64,000 bases of DNA from a virus, in the IMG/VR virus record IMGVR_UViG_3300020421_000007, positions 19,090 to 83,089 of that record; one strand, written 5' to 3'. A model generated the notes under the pieces. It did no database searches. It was not told the origin of the DNA and saw only the letters and a list, made by a program, of their open reading frames with translations. The position numbers were made by a program, and so were the translations under genes. This document shows, in pieces, positions 58,449-64,000 of the stretch (within the stretch, counting starts at the first letter, position 1; every line of letters begins with the position of its first letter).

Positions 58449-60599
58449 ATGAACCAGGAAATCAAAGGCAATCTTGCTCGCTTGCTCGCTACTGAAAACC
58501 TCATTGTAGAGCACCGTAAAGTTGGTACAGCATCGTTTGATGTTGACCGTCGTGTGTTGACTCTTCCTAATTGGGATCGTGCTTCTAACGTAGTATACGA
58601 TATGCTGGTGGGACATGAGGTAGGACATGCTCTGTTCACTCCCAATAAAGATTGGAGAGATATGTTTGATTGCCCTAAAGATTTTGTGAATGTCATTGAG
58701 GATGCTCGCATTGAGAAACTGATGAAACGTAAGTATCCTGGTCTTCGTAAGTCATTTGCTGGTGGTTATCGTGAACTAAATGATCAAGATTTCTTTTCTA
58801 TTGCTGATGAAGATCTCAACAATTTGAGTCTTATTGACCGTATCAATCTTCACTTTAAGATTGGAGCTAGTGCTATGATTCCTTTCTCTATTGAGGAGAA
58901 AGTATTTGTTGCACGTACTGACGTTGCTGAGACTTTTGAAGAAGTCTGTCAGATTGCTGTTGATGTTTATGAATTTTCTAAGCAAGAAAATACTGTTGAG
59001 GAAACTCCACAGGTAGAAGCATCATCATCATCTGAAGAAGGTCAGGATGAAACTGAAAGCATCGATGGTGAACAATCTGAGCAAAAAAATACTGAACAGG
59101 GTGAACAGTCTCCTGGTAGTGAGAATATTGAAGAAGACGATTACGAAGAAGAAGAATATGATGATCAATCTGTAGGTTCTGCTGGTGGAGAACATTCAGA
59201 AACCCAACGTAGTTTTGATAGTTCTGCTGAAAAATTAACTGATCGTTGGTCTAGCAATCCAGTTTACATTGAGATTCCTAAAACAATTAATACTTCTGAT
59301 GTTGTTGTTGATTGGACTACTATCCACAATTGGATTGATGAGCAACGCAATGAATTTTTAAATCGTGATTGTGATCATGATCGTTCTACTTATTATAGTA
59401 ATGTAGATAAATCTTACAAAGAGTTTCGTAAACAATCTCAGAAGGAAGTAAATTATCTTGTTAAAGAGTTTGAGTGCCGTAAGTCTGCTGACGCTTATGC
59501 TCGTGCTGGTCAATCTAAGACTGGTGTTCTTGATACTACTAAACTTCATACTTACAAGTATAACGAAGACCTTTTCAAAAAAGTAACTATTCTTCCTGAT
59601 GGCAAGAATCATGGTCTCTTGTTTGTTCTTGACTGGTCTGGTTCTATGTCAAACGAATTGCTTGCTACCGTTAAACAACTGTTAAACCTAACTGCTTTTT
59701 GTAAGAAAGTTCAAATTCCATTTGAAGTATATGCTTTTACTAACGAGTGGTATGCTGTAGATCGCATGATGAAAGGTCATCTTCCTGAAATGTCAAATGA
59801 CGATTATTTTGCGATGCTTGGTTGTGAGGAAGGTAAAATCTTTATGCATAAAGGTATGTTCCATATGTTGAACATGATCTCTTCACGTTCCAACAGTAAA
59901 GACTATGAGCGTATGTGTCTCAATCTATATCGTGAGGCATATTCTTATACATATCATGTTTCCTATCACTCCACTCAAGGTGTTGGTTTGTCTGGAACGC
60001 CATTAAATGAAGCGATTGTTATGCTTAATTACATCATTCCAGAATTTAAAAAATGTAATGATCTTCAGAAAGTCAATGTCTGTATCTTGACTGATGGTGA
60101 AAGTTGTCAAGTTGCTTATGGTCGTAAATATTATAGTGATCATAAAGATGAGCACTATGTTCGTCCTACTCGTATTGATCATTCCACTATTCTTCGTGAT
60201 CCTCAAACAGGACGTGTTTATCCTCAATCAAATGGGTGGGGATCTATGACTGCTACTCTTATCCAACAGGTTCGTGATCGTAATTTCGGTGTGAATATTC
60301 TTGGATTCCGTATCATGCCAGGTAGTCAGTTGTCTAGTTTTGTTTCTTCATACGGCGATCAAAGTAAGTATGAGGAAGTTCAAAAACAATGGAAGAAAGA
60401 TAAGTCTGCTATTATTCCTTTTCCCAAAGGTTATACAGCTCTCTATGCCATCAGTAACAATGCGTTGAGTGATGATGTTGAATTTGATGTGGAGAGTGGT
60501 GCTAAAAAAGGTGAGATCACTCGTGCATTTAAAAAGATGCTTAAAAATAAAACTACAAACAAAAAAATGCTCAACTCCTTTGTTGAGTATGTCGCTTGA
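58449..60599 (+). CDS. Zincin-motif and VWA-domain protein, CobT/NorD-like (716 aa)
   Basis: N-terminal part carries GHEVGHALF (His56-Glu57-x2-His60), the zinc protease motif HExxH, followed by NVIEDARIEKLMKRKYP with Glu residues that could be the third ligand. Residues about 185-265 are very acidic and low complexity (EEDDYEEEEYDD). The C-terminal half has a von Willebrand A domain with MIDAS Asp395-x-Ser397-x-Ser399 (LDWSGSMS) and LTDGES. This order resembles CobT and other VWA partners of MoxR ATPases. The next gene is such an ATPase. Often labelled peptidase in cyanophages; activity unproven. Confidence 0.8.
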   Translation: MNQEIKGNLARLLATENLIVEHRKVGTASFDVDRRVLTLPNWDRASNVVYDMLVGHEVGHALFTPNKDWRDMFDCPKDFVNVIEDARIEKLMKRKYPGLRKSFAGGYRELNDQDFFSIADEDLNNLSLIDRINLHFKIGASAMIPFSIEEKVFVARTDVAETFEEVCQIAVDVYEFSKQENTVEETPQVEASSSSEEGQDETESIDGEQSEQKNTEQGEQSPGSENIEEDDYEEEEYDDQSVGSAGGEHSETQRSFDSSAEKLTDRWSSNPVYIEIPKTINTSDVVVDWTTIHNWIDEQRNEFLNRDCDHDRSTYYSNVDKSYKEFRKQSQKEVNYLVKEFECRKSADAYARAGQSKTGVLDTTKLHTYKYNEDLFKKVTILPDGKNHGLLFVLDWSGSMSNELLATVKQLLNLTAFCKKVQIPFEVYAFTNEWYAVDRMMKGHLPEMSNDDYFAMLGCEEGKIFMHKGMFHMLNMISSRSNSKDYERMCLNLYREAYSYTYHVSYHSTQGVGLSGTPLNEAIVMLNYIIPEFKKCNDLQKVNVCILTDGESCQVAYGRKYYSDHKDEHYVRPTRIDHSTILRDPQTGRVYPQSNGWGSMTATLIQQVRDRNFGVNILGFRIMPGSQLSSFVSSYGDQSKYEEVQKQWKKDKSAIIPFPKGYTALYAISNNALSDDVEFDVESGAKKGEITRAFKKMLKNKTTNKKMLNSFVEYVA

Positions 60600-60613
60600 C
60601 GAACCGTCCACCA

Positions 60614-60630
60614 GGGGTCGCTGAGACCCC
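60614..60630 (+). other. GC-rich hairpin between the VWA and ATPase genes
   Basis: GGGGTC/GACCCC stem with GCTGA loop, 15 bases after the VWA stop, with no T run after it. It may be an attenuator or RNA-processing site rather than a full terminator. Confidence 0.4.
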
Positions 60631-60640
60631 ACCCTTGCCC

Positions 60641-60646
60641 TATACT
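60641..60646 (+). promoter_or_regulatory. Possible -10 box TATACT before the CobS-like gene
   Basis: TATACT 21 bases before the ATG at 60668; no -35 is visible at the right distance. Third copy of this -10 in the window (54586, 58420, 60641). Confidence 0.35.
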
Positions 60647-60667
60647 TACTTCATACGAAACAAACCA

Positions 60668-61774
60668 ATGCCTGCCAAGTCCGACCTGACCACCACACAA
60701 CTTACTTCTTACCTGTCTGAAACTTACGGCAACGACATTAATGCTGAGCATGTTCGTGCTGCCTGTGATAACTTTGGTGTTACCTATCCCACTGCTGTCA
60801 AGCGTCTGCGCGACTTCTATGTCAAGCGTGGCACTTGGAACCTGACTGTTCAAGAACGTCTTGAGCAACAATACGTAGCACCTGCTGCTACTCCTGCTGT
60901 TATGGAGACTGTTGAGCAAAACCTTGTTCCTTCTAAAGATGAAAACTATGTTCCCTTTGGTAATTTTTCTGATGTAAAGAAAATTATCCAATCTGGTATT
61001 TTCTATCCGACTTTTATTACTGGAATGTCGGGTAATGGTAAGACTTTCTCTGTTGAGCAAGCATGTGCTGCTCTAAATAGAGAACTGATTCGGGTAAACA
61101 TTACCATTGAAACAGACGAGGATGATCTTATTGGTGGTTTCCGTCTTGTTAACGGCGAAACTGTTTGGCATAATGGTCCTGTCATCGAAGCTTTGGAGCG
61201 GGGAGCTGTGCTGCTTTTAGATGAGGTTGACCTTGCTTCTAACAAGATCCTGTGTCTCCAATCTGTGTTGGAAGGCAAAGGTGTTTTTCTGAAGAAGACT
61301 GGTCGCTATGTCAATCCTGCTGCTGGATTTAACATCATCGCTACTGCCAACACCAAGGGTAAGGGTTCTGATGATGGTCGTTTTATTGGCACCAATGTTC
61401 TTAACGAAGCATTTCTTGAGCGTTTTGCTCTGACCTTTGAGCAAGAGTATCCTACTCCTTCTGTTGAAACTAAGATCCTGCTGCGTGTTGCTGCATCTCT
61501 TGGTAAACATGATGAAGAGTTCTGTACCAACCTTGCTAACTGGGCAGACATCATCCGCCGTACTTTCAAGGATGGTGGTATCGACGAGGTGATCAGCACC
61601 CGTCGCCTGGTTCACATCATGCGAGCATATGCTATCTGGAATGATCGCATGAAGGCAATCAAGGTATGTGTGAACCGTTTCGATGATGAAACCAAACAGT
61701 CATTCATCGAATTGTATGATAAAATTGATGCTGACGTTTCTACGGAGGAAGAAGATGCCACAAACCAAGACTGA
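60668..61774 (+). CDS. cobS: MoxR-type AAA+ ATPase, CobS-like (368 aa)
   Basis: AAA+ ATPase with Walker A GMSGNGKT (residues 119-126), Walker B LLLDEVD (Asp185-Glu186), a sensor IIATANTKG and arginine finger region NEAFLERFALTF. The N-terminal 60 residues include a small helical domain. It is labelled CobS (cobalt chelatase subunit) in cyanophages, but no cobN is in this window and the partner gene upstream is a VWA protein, as in MoxR/VWA chaperone pairs. ATG at 60668 used; a strong ribosome site for the next gene overlaps its 3' end. Confidence 0.88.
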   Translation: MPAKSDLTTTQLTSYLSETYGNDINAEHVRAACDNFGVTYPTAVKRLRDFYVKRGTWNLTVQERLEQQYVAPAATPAVMETVEQNLVPSKDENYVPFGNFSDVKKIIQSGIFYPTFITGMSGNGKTFSVEQACAALNRELIRVNITIETDEDDLIGGFRLVNGETVWHNGPVIEALERGAVLLLDEVDLASNKILCLQSVLEGKGVFLKKTGRYVNPAAGFNIIATANTKGKGSDDGRFIGTNVLNEAFLERFALTFEQEYPTPSVETKILLRVAASLGKHDEEFCTNLANWADIIRRTFKDGGIDEVISTRRLVHIMRAYAIWNDRMKAIKVCVNRFDDETKQSFIELYDKIDADVSTEEEDATNQD

Positions 61775-61931
61775 TAAGTTTCACGGTTATGTTAATCATC
61801 TTGCCGTTCTAGATAGCGGCAAGACGGTTAGGATTCTAGGTGGTGAAGGTCTTAAATTATTTGTTAGAGACCTTGACGGCAACGTTGAAGAATGCTACCA
61901 TAATAACCTACGCCTAATTTGGGACCGCTGA
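61755..61931 (+). CDS. Small protein overlapping the CobS-like gene end (58 aa)
   Basis: ATG at 61755 has a strong ribosome site (GGAGGAAGAAG) inside the end of the ATPase gene and overlaps it by 20 bases. Beta-type sequence KFHGYVNHLAVLDSGKTVRI then GGEGLKLFVRDLDGN. Family unknown. The gene immediately follows with no gap. Confidence 0.7.
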   Translation: MPQTKTDKFHGYVNHLAVLDSGKTVRILGGEGLKLFVRDLDGNVEECYHNNLRLIWDR

Positions 61932-62219
61932 ATGGCATTAAAATACAATGAAGAAGCTCTACTCCAAGAGCTACGTGACTACATTTCTGGTACGTACAAC
62001 CAACACTACTCTGCTGGTAACGACAGCATCCAAACGTTAGATTTAATTGAAGCATGTGGAGACGCTGAGGCATTCTGCCGTAGTAACATCCTCAAGTATG
62101 CTTCTCGCTATGATAAGAAAGGAACTGCTAGACGGGACATTATTAAGATCCTACACTATGCATTACTTCTTCTTCACTTTTCTGACAAGACCACAGTTAC
62201 CGAATCTTACAATCAATGA
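61932..62219 (+). CDS. DUF3310 (SaV-like) protein (95 aa)
   Basis: Helical phage protein. The pattern SIQTLDLIEACGDAEAFCRS, then NILKYASRYDKKGTARRDII and a LHYALLLLHF end, matches the DUF3310 family common in phages. Function unknown; often near replication genes. Overlaps gp45 by four bases (ATGA). Confidence 0.75.
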   Translation: MALKYNEEALLQELRDYISGTYNQHYSAGNDSIQTLDLIEACGDAEAFCRSNILKYASRYDKKGTARRDIIKILHYALLLLHFSDKTTVTESYNQ

Positions 62220-62887
62220 GCAAAGTTATTCTATCTAAAAAGACTCTAGATGTCCTCAAAAACTTTTCCACAATCAACTCGTCCATCGTATTCCGAAAGG
62301 GAAGCACTGTACGCACTATCAGCAATGCGGAAAACATTCTCGCAAAATTTACTGGCGAAGAAGTATTTCCTACTGACTTCGCAATTTATGATCTCAGTCA
62401 GTTTCTTAGTGGTATCTCTTTGTTTAATGATCCTCAACTGGAATTTACCAGTGGCGATTTTGTTAACATCCGTGGGGGTCGTCAGTCTGCTAAGTATTAC
62501 TTCTCGGATCCTGAGATTACGCTCAAGAGTGCTCCAGAAAAAAATGTAAAATTCCCTGGTGCTGATGTTCAATTTAATTTGACAGGAGAAGAACTAGTTC
62601 AACTTCAGAAAGCATCAGCTGTTTACAGTTTACCAGATCTTACTTTCTTTTCAGAAGAAGGTTCTAACGAAATCAAACTAATCCTCCGTGACAAGGAGAA
62701 TGATACCAGCAATACTTACGATCTCACGGTGGCAGGTAATGTTACTGGCACCTATTCTCTTGATCTTAAGATTGAAAACATTCGTCTTCTCCCTGGTGAT
62801 TACACTGTCAAAGTTTCCCAACACCTTATTTCTGAATGGACTAACGTAAACGCTGACCTTACATACTACATCGCACTGGAACCTTGA
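62216..62887 (+). CDS. 45: Sliding clamp gp45
   Basis: DNA polymerase processivity clamp (223 aa, T4 228) and in T4 also the coactivator of late transcription. Starts MSKVILSKKTLDVLKNFSTI; other matches NSSIVFRKGSTVRTISNAEN and FPTDFAIYDLSQFLSGISLF. Stop overlaps the speD start (TTGA). gp44 lies one gene downstream, as in cyanophages. Confidence 0.93.
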   Translation: MSKVILSKKTLDVLKNFSTINSSIVFRKGSTVRTISNAENILAKFTGEEVFPTDFAIYDLSQFLSGISLFNDPQLEFTSGDFVNIRGGRQSAKYYFSDPEITLKSAPEKNVKFPGADVQFNLTGEELVQLQKASAVYSLPDLTFFSEEGSNEIKLILRDKENDTSNTYDLTVAGNVTGTYSLDLKIENIRLLPGDYTVKVSQHLISEWTNVNADLTYYIALEP

Positions 62888-63219
62888 AGCATTTGCTTTT
62901 CACACTTAAAGACTGCACTCGCGATCTTTTGGATGACGAAGAGTTTATTAGAGACATCGTTTACACTGCTTCCAAAAAATGTAAGTCAACTTTGCTAGCA
63001 ATCAATTCACATAGGTTTGAACCACAAGGTGTAACTTGTGTTGCTATGCTAGCAGAGAGTCATATTAGTATTCACACTTGGCCAGAAAAAGGTATGGCAG
63101 TCTGCGATATCTTTACCTGTGGTGAGCATACCAAACCCAAGAGGGGTATGGAGTATATGCAAATGATGTTTACTGCCAAAGACATCACATTTAAATCATT
63201 TACACGACCATTAGAATGA
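62884..63219 (+). CDS. speD: S-adenosylmethionine decarboxylase
   Basis: Makes decarboxylated SAM for spermidine synthesis. The autocleavage pair is Glu58-Ser59 (LAESHISIHTWPE), and His64 and Cys79 sit at the same spacing as in bacterial SpeD (Ser63, His68, Cys83 in T. maritima). 111 aa, a short pro-enzyme. Starts with TTG at 62884 overlapping the gp45 stop; ends on the gp44 start. A known cyanophage auxiliary gene placed between two replication genes. Confidence 0.9.
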   Translation: MKHLLFTLKDCTRDLLDDEEFIRDIVYTASKKCKSTLLAINSHRFEPQGVTCVAMLAESHISIHTWPEKGMAVCDIFTCGEHTKPKRGMEYMQMMFTAKDITFKSFTRPLE

Positions 63220-64000
63220 GTAAAGAGTTTCTGTGGGTGGAGAAATACCGCCCAAACATTGTTGAAGATTGTATTCTCCCTGAAAGCACTAAGGAAGTGT
63301 TTCAGGGTTTTGTCAACCAGGGGGAACTCCCTAACCTGCTACTGAGTGGCACTGCTGGTGTGGGCAAGACTACCATCGCTAAGGCGCTGTGTGAGGAGAT
63401 TGGTGCCTCTTACATCGTGATCAATGGATCCGACGAGGGACGCTTTCTAGACACCGTGAGGAACCGTGTGAGGCAGTTTGCCACAACCATCTCTCTGACC
63501 TCTGGAGCGTCCCACAAGGTGGTCATCATTGATGAGGCAGACAACACCACCAATGATGTTCAACTGTCTCTCAGGACCGCTGTGGAGGAGTTTCATGGTA
63601 ACTGTCGTTTCATTTTCACATGTAATTTTATAAATAAAATTATCGAACCGCTACATTCGCGTTGTACGGTTGTTGATTTTAGAATCAAACCTGAGCAAGC
63701 TGTCAAACTTCAGGGTGAGTTTTTTACGAGACTAAAGTCTATCCTCACTCACGAAAATGTAGAGTATGAAGACAAAGTTCTCGCTAAGTTGGTCAAGCGT
63801 TATTACCCTGATTGGCGTCGTCTTATTAACGAGTGTCAGCGTTATGCTGCTACAGGTAGTATCAACTCTGCCATATTGGTTGATGTTGCTGACGTTAATC
63901 TTGATTCTCTTCTTGGATCCTTAAAGAAGAAAGAGTTTACTACAGTCAAGAACTGGGTTGTTCAGCACATGGACAATGACCCTAGCATGGTGATGCGTAA
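63216..64000 (+). CDS. 44: Clamp loader large subunit gp44 (partial)
   Basis: AAA+ clamp loader ATPase that opens gp45. Starts MSKEFLWVEKYRPNIVEDCI; Walker A GTAGVGKT (residues 45-52), DEAD box at 106-109 (VVIIDEAD), and the SRC sensor (LHSRCTVVDF). The window ends after 261 codons; the T4 protein is 319 aa, so about 55-60 residues are missing. No stop is in the window. Confidence 0.95.
   Translation, partial: MSKEFLWVEKYRPNIVEDCILPESTKEVFQGFVNQGELPNLLLSGTAGVGKTTIAKALCEEIGASYIVINGSDEGRFLDTVRNRVRQFATTISLTSGASHKVVIIDEADNTTNDVQLSLRTAVEEFHGNCRFIFTCNFINKIIEPLHSRCTVVDFRIKPEQAVKLQGEFFTRLKSILTHENVEYEDKVLAKLVKRYYPDWRRLINECQRYAATGSINSAILVDVADVNLDSLLGSLKKKEFTTVKNWVVQHMDNDPSMVMR

Noticed and set aside
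60668-61774. CobS read literally as a cobalt chelatase for vitamin B12
   Set aside because: The partner gene is a VWA/zincin protein and no cobN is in the window; MoxR-type chaperone is the safer call, though the customary symbol is kept.
63629-63636. Exact TATAAATA late octamer inside gp44
   Set aside because: It is encoded by the codons of a conserved segment (NFINKI) well inside the gene and not before any start, so chance is the simplest view.

Overview
The window is a piece of the genome of a marine T4-like cyanophage, a contractile-tailed virus of Synechococcus or Prochlorococcus. Three things point to this. The T4 core genes appear in cyanophage order: a probable gp8 end, then gp13 to gp23, gp3, uvsY, uvsW, gp55, gp47, gp46, gp45 and gp44. 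Photosynthesis-linked auxiliary genes are present: plastocyanin, plastid terminal oxidase (PTOX), gnd, zwf, speD and a CobS-like ATPase. T4-type late promoter octamers (TATAAATA and GATAAATA) stand before structural genes. All recognised genes are on the + strand and packed tightly, very often with ATGA or TGATG stop/start overlaps. No stretch over about 100 bases lacks a gene. I saw no tRNA, CRISPR array, insertion sequence or integrase.

Layout. 1-27561: end of a baseplate gene, then an adhesion and baseplate-periphery block with two giant proteins (2704 and 2879 aa), a 1555-aa protein, a LamG-like lectin protein, a 666-aa fibre and several unknowns. 27503-31252: four coupled genes encoding a Cys-rich barrel-like protein fused to a methyltransferase-like domain, two 2OG-Fe(II) oxygenase-like proteins and a QueG-like Fe-S protein. 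31278-34659: neck, tail completion and small terminase (gp13, gp14, gp15, gp16). 34688-40766: host-takeover block with petE, PTOX, gnd, zwf, a nuclease and a chain of very small, often membrane-spanning proteins. 40794-50509: packaging and head/tail morphogenesis (gp17 to gp23). 50587-58390: a third oxygenase-like gene, gp3, recombination genes uvsY and uvsW, late sigma factor gp55, and the gp46/gp47 nuclease. 58449-64000: a zincin/VWA protein and its MoxR-type (CobS-like) ATPase partner, small genes, sliding clamp gp45, speD and clamp loader gp44, cut by the window edge.

How it works together. gp55 has a near-consensus host-type promoter directly upstream. Its product should recognise the TATAAATA-like late promoters scattered before the structural genes. 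Plastocyanin and PTOX would keep photosynthetic electrons flowing, and zwf plus gnd would send carbon through the oxidative pentose phosphate pathway for NADPH and ribose, feeding phage DNA synthesis. gp44, gp45, gp46, gp47, uvsW and uvsY supply replication and recombination, and gp16/gp17 pack the product into gp23 capsids.

Most unusual: the 27503-31252 cassette, whose joint chemistry I could not match to a described pathway; the HEVGH plus VWA protein paired with a MoxR ATPase; a possible degenerate cupredoxin-like domain inside a virion protein; late promoters repeatedly built into stop codons and hairpins; and several overlapping micro-genes around gnd and zwf.
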